Below, one piece after another: positions 44,317-53,294 of a DNA stretch of 64,000 nucleotides. The notes beneath the pieces are model-generated. The model saw only the letters and a list, made by a program, of their open reading frames with translations, ran no database searches and was not told where the DNA came from. The stretch lies in assembly GCF_000372965.1 (NCBI RefSeq), contig NZ_KB890024.1, positions 4,180,304 to 4,244,303 on the forward strand. The letters are read 5' to 3'. Numbering within the stretch: the first letter of the stretch is position 1; each line of letters starts with the position of its first letter. The position numbers and the translations under genes were made by a program. The stretch comes from Hoeflea sp. 108. Its GTDB lineage: Bacteria; Pseudomonadota; Alphaproteobacteria; Rhizobiales; Rhizobiaceae.

Positions 44317-45315
44317 ATGACGTCAAGCCAAGACCGGAAACCGAACTCCAGCCGCCGCTTCCTGTGGCTGACGCTGTTCATCGTCGTGCTGTTTGGCGGC
44401 TACAGCGCCGGCTGGTTCTGGCTCGCCGGCAAGGCCGAACGCGAGGTGCAGCAGCGCATCGCCGAGTTGAACCGGAACGGGGTGTCGGCCGATTGCGCCA
44501 ACCCCACGGTCCGGGGCTTCCCCTTCCGCATCGGCCTGTTCTGCGACCGGGTGGAGTATGAGAATTCAGGGCTGCGCGTCTCGGCCAGCGCCGGTGCCTT
44601 CCGCACCGCAGCCCAAGTCTACCAGCCGATGCATTCGGTGCTCGAACTCGACGGCCCGCTGCGCGTGACCGCGCCCGACCTGCCGCAGCTCCAGTTCAAC
44701 TGGGACCTGCTTCATGCCAGCGTGCGCGTGGCAAATCCCTTGCCGGAGCGCCTGTCGGTCGAGACGCGCAAGCTGTCCGGCCAGGCTTCGTTCATCGACG
44801 GCCCCGACATGCCGCTGTTCACCGCCGACGAAACGCAATTCCACCTGCGCCCCAACGGCATGGATATCGATCTCGCCGGCACTTTCACCGGCCTGCTGAT
44901 CGACCCGGAGGCCCTGCACGGCCGCAAGCTGCCGTTGCTTGACGGCAGCGCCGACACCTCGCTTACCAATGGCATCAGCCTGCTCGGCGGAGGCCAGAAG
45001 AGCCTGCGCGGCCAGGCCGGCACGATCCGGTCGATGACGATTACCTCTGGCGGCAACACCGGGGCAGCGGTCACGGGTCCATGGTCGATCGGCGACGACG
45101 GCCTGCTCGACGCCAACCTGCGCGTCACCATCCAGAACCCGCGCGAGCTGTCGCGCATCCTCGCCGAGGTGATCCCTGAACAGAAGAAGCAGATCGAGAC
45201 CGCGTTCGCAGGCCTGGCGCTTCTGGGCGACGCGCCGACCCTGCCGCTCAGAGTGACCAAGGGCCGGGCAATGCTGGGGTTCATTCCGCTCGGGATGCTG
45301 CCCGCGGTTCAATAG
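44317..45315 (+). CDS. DUF2125 protein
   Basis: A 332-aa protein with one N-terminal membrane helix (about 16-38) and a large periplasmic beta-rich region. The patterns GFPFRIGLFCDRVEYEN near residue 65 and PVRGFPF-like repeats are characteristic of DUF2125. The function is unknown; the repeated beta-strand layout recalls AsmA-like lipid-transfer proteins. ATG preferred over a GTG two codons upstream. Convergent with tyrC, with a large inverted repeat between them. Confidence 0.75.
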   Translation: MTSSQDRKPNSSRRFLWLTLFIVVLFGGYSAGWFWLAGKAEREVQQRIAELNRNGVSADCANPTVRGFPFRIGLFCDRVEYENSGLRVSASAGAFRTAAQVYQPMHSVLELDGPLRVTAPDLPQLQFNWDLLHASVRVANPLPERLSVETRKLSGQASFIDGPDMPLFTADETQFHLRPNGMDIDLAGTFTGLLIDPEALHGRKLPLLDGSADTSLTNGISLLGGGQKSLRGQAGTIRSMTITSGGNTGAAVTGPWSIGDDGLLDANLRVTIQNPRELSRILAEVIPEQKKQIETAFAGLALLGDAPTLPLRVTKGRAMLGFIPLGMLPAVQ

Positions 45316-45333
45316 CTCCTGTCGAGCATTCCA

Positions 45334-45384
45334 GCGAGTAGCGAGGAAACCCAGCCTGGACGGCCAGGGCAAGTCGCTACTCGC
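45334..45384. terminator. Inverted repeat between convergent genes
   Basis: Eleven-bp perfect arms GCGAGTAGCGA and TCGCTACTCGC with a 29-base loop. No T-tract, but placed between the DUF2125 and tyrC stops. Possibly a bidirectional terminator or a repeat remnant. Confidence 0.45.
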
Positions 45385-45404
45385 CACTTTGCATTCCCTA
45401 TTCG

Positions 45405-46340
45405 CTAGCTCTTAGCCGGGTGCTCGATGGCCTCGCGGCCGAAGTTCGGCACGTCGACTTCCTGACCGGCGTCGATGATCGAACGACGGATGGCGCGGGT
45501 GCGGGTGAACATCTCGAACAGCTTGTCGCCGTCGCCCCAGCGGATCGCCCGCTGCAGCGAGGCGAGGTCTTCCGAAAAGCGCGCCAGCATTTCGAGGATC
45601 GCGTCCTTGTTGTGCAGGCAGACGTCGCGCCACATGGTCGGGTCGGAAGCCGCGAGACGGGTGAAGTCGCGGAAGCCCGAAGCCGAATATTTGATGACTT
45701 CCGACTTGGTCACCGCCTCGAGATCATCGGCGGTGCCGACGATGTTGTACGCGATGATGTGCGGCAGGTGCGAGACGATGGCGAGCGTCATGTCGTGATG
45801 CTCGGGGTCCATGGTGTCGATGTTGGAGCCGCAGCGGCGCCAGAACTCCGACAGCTTCTCAAGCGCCACCGGATCGGTATCCGGAAGCGGCGTAAAGATG
45901 CACCAGCGGTTCTCGAACAGTTCGGCAAAGCCGGCGTCGGGGCCGGACTTCTCGGTACCGGCCAGCGGGTGGCCGGGGATGAAGTGCACGCCCGCGGGCA
46001 CATGCGGGGCCATCTGGGCGATGACGGAGGCCTTGGTCGAGCCGACATCGGTGAGGATGGCACCCGGCTTCAGGGCTGTCGCAATATCGGCAGCCACGGC
46101 GCCGGACGAGCCCACCGGCACCGAGACGATGACGAGGTCTGCATCCTTCACCGCCGCCTTGGCGTCGGTCGAATAGCTGTCGCCAAGCCCGAGTTCCTCG
46201 GCGCGGGCAAGCGTCGACGCACTGCGGGTGGAGATGGCAATATGGCGGGCAAGCCCTTCGCGGCGAATGACGCGGGCCAGCGACGAGCCGATCAGGCCGA
46301 TGCCCAGCAGGGCAATCTTGTCAAAGAGAGGTTCGGACAT
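45405..46340 (-). CDS. tyrC: Prephenate/arogenate dehydrogenase
   Basis: A 311-aa protein. The N-terminal Rossmann motif is LLGIGLIGSSLA. GHPLAGTEKSG and the helical C-terminal domain are typical of TyrA/TyrC dehydrogenases. It makes 4-hydroxyphenylpyruvate or tyrosine. No chorismate mutase domain is fused. Its start is three bases from the hisC stop, so the two are in an operon. Confidence 0.9.
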   Translation of the reverse strand: MSEPLFDKIALLGIGLIGSSLARVIRREGLARHIAISTRSASTLARAEELGLGDSYSTDAKAAVKDADLVIVSVPVGSSGAVAADIATALKPGAILTDVGSTKASVIAQMAPHVPAGVHFIPGHPLAGTEKSGPDAGFAELFENRWCIFTPLPDTDPVALEKLSEFWRRCGSNIDTMDPEHHDMTLAIVSHLPHIIAYNIVGTADDLEAVTKSEVIKYSASGFRDFTRLAASDPTMWRDVCLHNKDAILEMLARFSEDLASLQRAIRWGDGDKLFEMFTRTRAIRRSIIDAGQEVDVPNFGREAIEHPAKS

Positions 46341-46343
46341 TTT

Positions 46344-47456
46344 TCAACTTCTCAGAAATTCGGTGAGGGCAACAACGACACCGCGATTTGCCTCTTCGGT
46401 GCCGACGGTCATGCGCAGCGCATTGGGGAAACCGTAGCCGGAGACCCTGCGCAGAATATAACCGCGCGCCAGAAGATAATCGTCGGCTGCAGCGGCCGAA
46501 TGCTTGCCGTCCTCGGGGAAGTGAACCAGCAGGAAGTTGCCGACCGAAGGCGTGACGCGCAGGCCGAGCTTCTCGAACTCCGTGACCAGCCACTCTGCCC
46601 AGTGGGTGTTGTGGGCGACGGTGCGCTCGACATGGCCGCGGTCCTGGATCGCCGCCACGCCGGCCTCGATGGCCGCCGCATTGACGTTGAACGGGCCACG
46701 CATGCGCTCAAGCACGTCGATGACGTGCGACGGCGCATAGATCCAGCCGATGCGCATGCCGCCGAGGCCGTGGATCTTCGAGAACGTGCGCGTCATGACG
46801 ACATTCTCGTTGGCCGCGACCAGTTCCACGCCCGCCTCGTAGTCGTTGCGGCGAACATATTCGGCATAGGCGGCATCGAGCACGAGCAGCACATTCTTCG
46901 GCAGCGCCGCATGCAGGCGACGCACCTCCTCGAACGGCAGGTAGGTGCCGGTCGGGTTGTTGGGGTTGGCGAGGAAGACGATCCTGGTGTTGGGCGTCAG
47001 CGCCGCGATGATGTTGTCGACGCTGGCCTTCTCGCCATCTTCCTTGGCAACGACGGGAATGGCGCCCGCTGCCTGGGTGTAGATCTTGTAGACCATGAAG
47101 CCATGCTCGGTGTAGACGGCTTCGTCGCCTGGCGAGAGATAGCTCTGCGCCAGCAGGCCCAGCACCTCGTCGGAGCCGTTCGTGCACAGGATGTTGGCAG
47201 GGTTGAGCCCATGGGTCGCCGCAATCGCCTGTCTCAGGCGTGACGCCGACCCGTCGGGATAATACTCCATCTTGCCGGCGAGCTTCTGTACCGCCTCGAT
47301 GGCATGAGGCGACGCACCCAGCGGATTTTCGTTCGACGAGAGCTTATGGACCTTGGTAACGCCTGCGGGAGCCGCGCTCTTGCCGGGGACATAAGCTGCG
47401 ATGTCCATGATGCCGGCGCGGGGTTCGGGGCGAATCTGCTCAGGTGCCTTGGTCAT
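46344..47456 (-). CDS. hisC: Histidinol-phosphate/aromatic aminotransferase
   Basis: A 370-aa PLP aminotransferase with KLSSNENPLG near the start, the PLP Lys in TFSKIHGLGGMRIGW and NPNNPTGT. It makes histidinol phosphate; the operon with the prephenate dehydrogenase gene suggests it also transaminates 4-hydroxyphenylpyruvate, as in many bacteria. Divergent from metA. The ATG at the conserved N-terminus is used. Confidence 0.88.
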   Translation of the reverse strand: MTKAPEQIRPEPRAGIMDIAAYVPGKSAAPAGVTKVHKLSSNENPLGASPHAIEAVQKLAGKMEYYPDGSASRLRQAIAATHGLNPANILCTNGSDEVLGLLAQSYLSPGDEAVYTEHGFMVYKIYTQAAGAIPVVAKEDGEKASVDNIIAALTPNTRIVFLANPNNPTGTYLPFEEVRRLHAALPKNVLLVLDAAYAEYVRRNDYEAGVELVAANENVVMTRTFSKIHGLGGMRIGWIYAPSHVIDVLERMRGPFNVNAAAIEAGVAAIQDRGHVERTVAHNTHWAEWLVTEFEKLGLRVTPSVGNFLLVHFPEDGKHSAAAADDYLLARGYILRRVSGYGFPNALRMTVGTEEANRGVVVALTEFLRS

Positions 47457-47575
47457 GTCGAAAATCCTGGATTGGCGCCTCCGGATGGAGGCCGCAGCGG
47501 AAATACCCCCCGTAACAGCCAATGTCGAGGAAAACCGGCGAAACTGGCCCGTCTGGCTGGACCATTGGGCCGCTG

Positions 47576-47604
47576 TTGACGCAATCGGCCACCGGGCGTA
47601 ATAG
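47576..47604 (+). promoter_or_regulatory. Promoter of metA
   Basis: -35 TTGACG, 17-base spacer, -10 TAATAG. Transcription would start near 47611, just before the SAM-II riboswitch. Confidence 0.65.
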
Positions 47605-47616
47605 CAGCGCATAGAC

Positions 47617-47670
47617 CCGTGGTGATTTGGCCGGTCGGCTTGCAGCCACGTTAAACAAGTCGCTAAAGGG
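47617..47670 (+). ncRNA. SAM-II riboswitch upstream of metA
   Basis: The bases follow the SAM-II (metA) aptamer closely: CGTGGTGATTTGGCCGGTCGGCTTGC, AGCCACG, then TTAAACAAGTCGCTAAAG. CGTGG pairs with CCACG, and the 3' end forms the pseudoknot with the loop. SAM binding lowers metA expression. The motif is typical of alphaproteobacteria. A terminator hairpin follows before the metA start. Confidence 0.93.
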
Positions 47671-47686
47671 CCGTTTGCGATCCGTA

Positions 47687-47723
47687 AACCGGCTTTGCGA
47701 CAGCAATGCCGGTTTTGTTTTTT
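47687..47723 (+). terminator. SAM-II-controlled terminator before metA
   Basis: AACCGGC/GCCGGTT stem followed by TTGTTTTTT, ending right at the ribosome-binding site GGAGGT of metA. It would end transcription early when the riboswitch binds SAM. Confidence 0.7.
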
Positions 47724-47735
47724 GGAGGTCGCGCA

Positions 47736-48659
47736 ATGCCGATCAAGATCCCGGATCAACTCCCCGCCCGCGAAGTGCTGGTGAAAGAGGGCGTGTCCAT
47801 CATGGATGAGCAGACTGCTCTCCGCCAGGATATCCGCCCACTGCAGATCGGCCTGCTCAACCTCATGCCCAACAAGGTCAGGACAGAGACCCAGATCGCG
47901 CGCCTGATCGGCGCAAGCCCCCTGCAGGTCGAACTGACGCTGGTGCGTATCGGCACCCACAAGGCCAAAAACACCTCAGAGGACCACCTCATCGCCTTCT
48001 ACCAGACCTGGGAAGAGGTGAAGGACCGCAAGTTCGACGGCTTCATCATCACCGGTGCGCCGGTTGAGCTGCTGCCGTTCGAGGAAGTGACCTACTGGGA
48101 CGAGCTCAAGCAGATCATGGACTGGACCACGACCAACGTGCATTCGCCGTTCTTCATCTGCTGGGGAGCGATGGCGGCCGCATGGCATTTCCACCGTCTT
48201 CCCAAGCACACGCTGGAAGAAAAGGCGTTCGGCGTGTTCCGGCACAACAACAACGCGCCTGCCTCGCCTTATCTCGCCGGCTTCTCGGACGATTTCGCCA
48301 TTCCCGTGTCGCGCTGGACCGAAGTCCGAGCAGCCGACATCCCGGAGGGCTCCGGCCTCGAGCTTTTGATGGAATCGGAAGACACCGGCCCGAGCCTCTT
48401 GGCCGAGGAAGCCGGCAACCGGCTCTACATGTTCAACCACATCGAATACGATTCGACCTCGCTCAAGGAAGAGTACGACCGCGACGTGGCCGCCGGCGTG
48501 ACCATCGCCGTGCCGCACGAATATTACCCCGACAACGATCCGCAGCGCCGGCCGCTAAACCGCTGGCGCTCGCATGCCCACCTGCTGTTCGGTAACTGGA
48601 TCAACCGGGTCTACCAGACCACGGCCTACGATCTGGAGAACATCGGCAAGGATCGCTAG
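47736..48659 (+). CDS. metAA: Homoserine O-acetyltransferase (MetA type)
   Basis: A 307-aa protein of the MetA family. Cys142 in FFICWGAMAAAWHF is the acyl carrier; Glu and His of the catalytic set are in HIEYDS and RWRSHAHLLFGNW. Position 111 is Glu (ITGAPVELL). In MetA enzymes Glu111 favours acetyl-CoA and Gly111 succinyl-CoA, so an acetyltransferase is predicted. It makes O-acetylhomoserine for methionine synthesis. Expression is controlled by the SAM-II riboswitch and terminator. The ATG follows GGAGGT at a seven-base distance. Confidence 0.92.
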   Translation: MPIKIPDQLPAREVLVKEGVSIMDEQTALRQDIRPLQIGLLNLMPNKVRTETQIARLIGASPLQVELTLVRIGTHKAKNTSEDHLIAFYQTWEEVKDRKFDGFIITGAPVELLPFEEVTYWDELKQIMDWTTTNVHSPFFICWGAMAAAWHFHRLPKHTLEEKAFGVFRHNNNAPASPYLAGFSDDFAIPVSRWTEVRAADIPEGSGLELLMESEDTGPSLLAEEAGNRLYMFNHIEYDSTSLKEEYDRDVAAGVTIAVPHEYYPDNDPQRRPLNRWRSHAHLLFGNWINRVYQTTAYDLENIGKDR

Positions 48660-48676
48660 CCGACCGCCTCACGGCC

Positions 48677-48699
48677 CCGCGCCCGGCATCCGGGCGCGG
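48677..48699. terminator. GC-rich hairpin between metA and a LysR gene
   Basis: Ten-bp stem CCGCGCCCGG/CCGGGCGCGG with a three-base loop and no T-tract. Between convergent genes. Confidence 0.5.
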
Positions 48700-48711
48700 T
48701 CCCAAAGCGCC

Positions 48712-49578
48712 CTACCCGGCCTTTGCACGGTGCTCGTGAAAGGCGCAGGCGAGGATGCGCAGCGCTTCGCGCGAGCGGCGGTCGGTCAGTGTCGAGTGCA
48801 GCACGATCTCGGTCGCCGGCACCTCAGGCAGGCCGAACTTGCGGCTGACCTCGACGGTTCCGGGGGGCGCCAGGCGGCTGGGGAAGACTGCCGTGGCGAG
48901 CCCCGCCGAAACCGCCGCCGTGACCATCGAAGAGCCGCCGCCGACGAACACCTCGACCCAGGGAATGCCGGCGTCGTCGAGCGTGCGTGTCGCCAGGTCG
49001 CGAACGCCACACAGCCGCGACAGCGTCGCCAACCGGATCGGCTCACCCGGGCGATGATCGAACTCGGGCGTCGCGAACCAGCCGAAATGCTCAGGTCCCA
49101 ACACCTCGCCGTCGCGGCGGTCGTCCTCGCGCCTGACGATCGCGGCGTCGAGCTTGCCACGGTCGAAGGCGTCGAGCAGCAGCGTTGAATTGTCGACCTG
49201 GACCTCGATGGTCAGCGCCGGATCGTGCTGGCTGAGGCGCGCGAGCAGCGTCGTCACCTCCGGTCCGGCGACATGGCCGGCAATGCCGAGCGTGAAGCGC
49301 CGCGCCGAGCACGACAGGCCTGCGACGGCATAGTCATGCGCGGCGAGGAAGGCACGCGCCGATTCGATGAACAACGCACCGTCTGCCGACAGCCTGACAC
49401 GGCGCGGGGTGCGTTCGATCAGCTTGCGGCCGATGCGCTCCTCCAGCCGCTTGAGCTTGACGCTGACCGCCGCCTGGGTCGAGCCCATGGCGTCGGCGGC
49501 CCGCGTAAAGCTCTGGAGATCCGCGACCAAAACGAAGTTGCGCACGGCCTCGGCGTCGAGCCACAGCATCTCATCCAT
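48712..49578 (-). CDS. LysR-family transcriptional regulator (MFS-linked)
   Basis: A 288-aa protein with a winged helix-turn-helix (AVRNFVLVADLQSFTRAADAMGSTQAAVSVKLKRLEERIGRK) and an effector domain. It is divergent from an MFS exporter gene, and a palindrome with the LysR T-N11-A character lies in the shared promoter, so it most likely controls that transporter. Effector unknown. Confidence 0.87.
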   Translation of the reverse strand: MDEMLWLDAEAVRNFVLVADLQSFTRAADAMGSTQAAVSVKLKRLEERIGRKLIERTPRRVRLSADGALFIESARAFLAAHDYAVAGLSCSARRFTLGIAGHVAGPEVTTLLARLSQHDPALTIEVQVDNSTLLLDAFDRGKLDAAIVRREDDRRDGEVLGPEHFGWFATPEFDHRPGEPIRLATLSRLCGVRDLATRTLDDAGIPWVEVFVGGGSSMVTAAVSAGLATAVFPSRLAPPGTVEVSRKFGLPEVPATEIVLHSTLTDRRSREALRILACAFHEHRAKAG

Positions 49579-49605
49579 CCTGATTTGTTATCACTGATAT
49601 AGGTT

Positions 49606-49622
49606 TGCATAGCATTTATGCA
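49606..49622. promoter_or_regulatory. Candidate LysR operator
   Basis: TGCATA-GCATT-TATGCA, a perfect 6-bp inverted repeat in the LysR/MFS divergent promoter. Distances are 28 bases to the LysR start and 88 bases to the MFS start. Confidence 0.55.
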
Positions 49623-49709
49623 TGTTCAAGCTTCGCCTATCTCAGCTGTTTCCAGATAACCAGCGGCACTGGGCCTCCTCCTCCCGACGCCGCCAGCCGG
49701 AGACACGGG

Positions 49710-51254
49710 ATGAAGCTGACGAGTAGAGACAATCTGGCGCTTGGGGCGATCTGCCTGTCCGCGCTGATGTTCGGCCTTGAGATATCGAGCATACCGGTGA
49801 TCCTGCCGACGCTCGAACATGTGCTGCAGGCCGACTTCAAGGACATGCAGTGGATCATGAACGCCTACACCATCGCCTGCACGACGGTGCTTATGGCGAC
49901 CGGCACGCTGGCCGACCGCTTCGGGCGCCGTCTGGTGTTTGCCATCACAGTTGCAGCCTTCGGTGTGACATCCCTGATGTGCGGCCTTGCCCCCAGCACG
50001 ACGGTGCTGATCGTCAGCCGTTTCCTGCAGGGAATGGCTGGCGGCGCCATGTTCATCTGCTCGATCGCCATTCTCTCGCACCAGTTCCAGGACGCCAAGG
50101 CACGCGGCAGCGCCTTCGCCGTCTGGGGCGTCATATCGGGCATCGGCCTGGGCTTCGGGCCGATCATCGGCGGCACGATCGTGGCCCTGTCGACATGGCA
50201 GTGGGTATTCCTCGTGCACGCGCCCCTGGCGCTGCTGTGCCTGGCGCTGACTTTCATCAGCGTCGGAGAATCGCGTGACCCGCAGGCCAAGAAGCTGGAC
50301 CTGCCCGGCATCGTCATCCTGAGTGCTTCGGTCTTCGGGCTGACCTACTACATCACCCAGGGCGCCGATCTCGGCTTTCTCAGCCCGACAGCCCTTGCCA
50401 TCGCCACAGCAACACTCATTGGCCTGATCGCCTTCGTTGCGGTCGAGCGGCTGCATCCGCATCCGATGTTCGACTTCTCGGTGTTCAGGATCCGCGATTT
50501 CTCCGGCGCCATCGTCGGCTGCGTCGGCATGAACTTCAGCTACTGGCCTTTCATGGTCTATATGCCGATCTACTTCACCGCAGGCCTCGGCTATGACAGC
50601 ACCGAAACCGGCCTGGCCGTGCTTGCCTATACGGTGCCGTTCCTGGTGATGTCGCCGGTGGCGCAGTACCTTTTGCTGCGCACCAGCCCCCGCGTCGTCA
50701 TCCCGCTCGGCTTGTTCACCATCGGCCTCGGCTTCATCGCCATGTGGTTGGGCAGCCCGGTCGAAGGGGCAAGCGGGCTGACCGTGCTGCCCGGCGCGCT
50801 GATTGCCGGCATCGGCCTCGGCCTGACGACCACCCCCGCCACCAACATGACCACGGGCTCGGTGCCGGCCAGCCGCGCCGGCATGGCCTCGGGCATCGAC
50901 GCCAGCGCCAGGCTGATCGCGCTCGCCGTCAACATCGCGGTGATGGGCTTCGTCCTGGTCGAGGGTATTCTTGCCGGCCTGCGCGACGCCCTGCCCGAAA
51001 TTGCCGACGCCGGCCAGTTGCGGGCGCTGGCCGAGCGTATTGCCGCTGGTGGCGCGATCGACGGCACGCAGAGCGCGCTCGACGTCCCTGCTGACGTCGC
51101 CCACGCCGCACTGGTCAATGGCTTCCACTGGGTGATGCTCTATGGCGGCATCGGCGTGTGGGTCCTGGCCGCGATCAGCTTTGCGCTTTTTGGCGCCGGA
51201 AAATCATCCGGCCTGCCGGAGCCCCGCCCGGAAAATCGCGTCGCAGCGCACTGA
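49710..51254 (+). CDS. MFS transporter, DHA2 (14-TM) type
   Basis: A 514-aa protein with about fourteen helices. It has the MFS motif A GTLADRFGRR, a motif-C-like antiporter sequence (SGIGLGFGPIIGG) and a large loop near residue 200. DHA2 exporters expel drugs, dyes or metabolites by proton antiport. The substrate is unknown. Likely controlled by the divergent LysR. The ATG after GGAG is chosen; the frame extends upstream into the regulatory region. Confidence 0.85.
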   Translation: MKLTSRDNLALGAICLSALMFGLEISSIPVILPTLEHVLQADFKDMQWIMNAYTIACTTVLMATGTLADRFGRRLVFAITVAAFGVTSLMCGLAPSTTVLIVSRFLQGMAGGAMFICSIAILSHQFQDAKARGSAFAVWGVISGIGLGFGPIIGGTIVALSTWQWVFLVHAPLALLCLALTFISVGESRDPQAKKLDLPGIVILSASVFGLTYYITQGADLGFLSPTALAIATATLIGLIAFVAVERLHPHPMFDFSVFRIRDFSGAIVGCVGMNFSYWPFMVYMPIYFTAGLGYDSTETGLAVLAYTVPFLVMSPVAQYLLLRTSPRVVIPLGLFTIGLGFIAMWLGSPVEGASGLTVLPGALIAGIGLGLTTTPATNMTTGSVPASRAGMASGIDASARLIALAVNIAVMGFVLVEGILAGLRDALPEIADAGQLRALAERIAAGGAIDGTQSALDVPADVAHAALVNGFHWVMLYGGIGVWVLAAISFALFGAGKSSGLPEPRPENRVAAH

Positions 51255-51264
51255 GGCGACAGCT

Positions 51265-51291
51265 GCAGGCCCGCCGCTCCGGCGGGCCTGC
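51265..51291. terminator. Hairpin between MFS and ABC transporter genes
   Basis: Perfect 12-bp stem GCAGGCCCGCCG/CGGCGGGCCTGC with a three-base loop, inside the 47-base gap of convergent genes. No T-tract; works for both strands if it acts as a terminator. Confidence 0.55.
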
Positions 51292-51301
51292 GGGAACCGC
51301 G

Positions 51302-53110
51302 TCAGATCGTGGCGGATGCCTGGGCCATCTCCTTGATGTGTATCCGCCTCAGCGCCGGTCCGCGCTTGTCCCTGGCAAGGTGGACGGTGCGGTCGAACAG
51401 CCCGCCATTGTGGCGGGTCGGACTGAAATAGATGATACCGGTACCGGCCAGCTCGCCCTCGAACATCGCACTCACCCGTTCATGGGCAGCGACATCGAGC
51501 GTGTCGAAAGCCTCGTCGACGATCACCCAGTCGGGCCGGTGCAGCCGGAGCCGGGCAAAGGCGAGCAGCCGCAGCTCGTCGCTGTTCAGCTCCTCGGCCC
51601 AGGGCGCGGTCCGGTCGAGCGACGGCACCAGCCGGTCGAGGCCGACCGCGCCGAGCGATGCCACGAACTCCGCATCCTCGAAGGTCCGGTCCGCCGTGGG
51701 ATAGGCCAGCACGTCGCGCAGCGAGCCCGGCGGCAGGTAGGACTGGCGCGGAAGGAAGGTGATCTGATTGCCTGCGGGGAGCTCTATGCGCCCGCGCCCC
51801 CACGGCCAGAGACCGGCGAGCGCCCGAAACAGCAGCGTCTTACCGGCACCAGCCTCGCCGACGATCAGCACCCTTTCACCCGGCTTCACCCGCACATGCG
51901 GTTCCGACAGCTTGGTGCAGCCGCTGGGCGAGGCAATCTCCAGCTGGTCGAAGGCCAGGCTGCCATCGCTGCTTTCGGTGAAGCCGATGCGGTCTTCCTT
52001 GTCATGCAGCACATCCGCCGCGACCAGCACGCTGCGGATGACGCCGACGCGCATCAGCGTGGCGCGCCAGTCGGCGATGGCGCCGACATTGTTGATGAAC
52101 CAGCGCAGCGAGGCGTGGACCTGGTTGAATGCGCCAACCGCCATCATCAGCCCCCCGAAGCTGATGTCGCCAGCGAAATAGACGGGCGCGGCGACCAGGA
52201 TAGGCGCGACCACGGTGAACCAGCCATAACCGTCGGTGACCCAGGCGAGGTTGATCTGGGTGGCGAAGATGCGGCGCATGGCGTTGAGCACGCTGCCGAG
52301 GTCGGTCTCGAGCCGCCGAACCTCGTCCGCCTCGCCGCGGGCGAGCGCGATGGCGTCGATGTTCTGGTTGATGCGCACCATCGAGAAGCGCAGTTCGGCC
52401 TCCCGCGAATAACGTTCGCTGTTTTCGGTGATCAACGGCCGGCCCACCAGCCAGCTTAGCCATGAGGCCGAACCGGCATAGATGAAGGCCGCCCAGACCA
52501 TGTAACCGGGAATGGCAAAGGAGCTGCCGCCAACATGGAAGACGAAGCCGGACGACAGGCTCCACAACACGCCGACGAAAGAAGCAAGCAGGATGGAGGC
52601 CTGCAGCAGACCGATGCCCAGATCGGTGGTGAGGTCGGCGAGATGGCCGGCGTCCTGCTGCATGCGCTGGTCGGGATTGACGCCCACAGCACCCGCATTG
52701 GCGAGGCGAAAAGCACGGCCAGGTCGCAGCCACTCGCCGATCAGGTCGAGTGTCAGCCCCTCGCGCAGCTTGAGCCGGATCATCTGGTTAAGCCACTGCT
52801 GGGCGACGTTGAGCACGAGCAATCCGGCGGCAATCGCTGCAAAGACCAGGAGCTGGTCCATGAAGGCGGGAAAATCGCGGCGTTCGAGCGCGTCGTAGAA
52901 GGGCTTGTTCCAGCGATTGAGCAGGATCTGGCCGATCGATGTGCCGATGATGATGACAACGATGGAAAGACTGAGCCAGGTCAGTGTCCGCCGCACCGGC
53001 GACCCGGCCAGGGCCTGTCGCGCCATCTTGAGATGGCCGAGGAAGCCGCCGCCGTCAAACTCGGGAACCAGCGGTTCGCGATTGGCCCTGTCGAACGATT
53101 GGCTTGGCAT
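51302..53110 (-). CDS. SbmA/BacA/YddA-like ABC transporter with an unusual signature motif
   Basis: A 602-aa fusion of a membrane domain (ABC_membrane_2 type, about 40-360; RLNLREGLTLDLIGEWL-like segment near 150) and an ATPase. Walker A is GEAGAGKT, Walker B WVIVDEAFDTLD; the switch His is in FSPTRHNGG. The ABC signature, normally LSGGQ or LSLGEQ in this group, reads ELNSDELRLLAFARL, so Ser-Gly-Gly is missing. The rest of the ATP site is intact. SbmA/BacA relatives import peptides or export substrates and matter in rhizobial symbiosis, but this protein is of the YddA branch. The ATG at PSQSFDRANRE is used over a longer frame without a signal. Confidence 0.8.
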   Translation of the reverse strand: MPSQSFDRANREPLVPEFDGGGFLGHLKMARQALAGSPVRRTLTWLSLSIVVIIIGTSIGQILLNRWNKPFYDALERRDFPAFMDQLLVFAAIAAGLLVLNVAQQWLNQMIRLKLREGLTLDLIGEWLRPGRAFRLANAGAVGVNPDQRMQQDAGHLADLTTDLGIGLLQASILLASFVGVLWSLSSGFVFHVGGSSFAIPGYMVWAAFIYAGSASWLSWLVGRPLITENSERYSREAELRFSMVRINQNIDAIALARGEADEVRRLETDLGSVLNAMRRIFATQINLAWVTDGYGWFTVVAPILVAAPVYFAGDISFGGLMMAVGAFNQVHASLRWFINNVGAIADWRATLMRVGVIRSVLVAADVLHDKEDRIGFTESSDGSLAFDQLEIASPSGCTKLSEPHVRVKPGERVLIVGEAGAGKTLLFRALAGLWPWGRGRIELPAGNQITFLPRQSYLPPGSLRDVLAYPTADRTFEDAEFVASLGAVGLDRLVPSLDRTAPWAEELNSDELRLLAFARLRLHRPDWVIVDEAFDTLDVAAHERVSAMFEGELAGTGIIYFSPTRHNGGLFDRTVHLARDKRGPALRRIHIKEMAQASATI

Positions 53111-53294
53111 GGATGCGTTCCTTCCGCTGGCCCACACTGCCCGAATCGAGACCCAAGGGCTATTCTGCCACTGTCTGCCGGACGCGTATCGCACCTGTCC
53201 GGAACATGATTGTGAACGCCGGACCTGCCGCCCCTGGCCTCTTCGTTCTTACCCAGTTCCGGGAAACCCGCTTCCCGCTTTTCCCGGAATTGCT

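Noticed and set aside
45420..47243. A 607-aa plus-strand frame
   Set aside because: Antisense to tyrC and hisC; no family motif.
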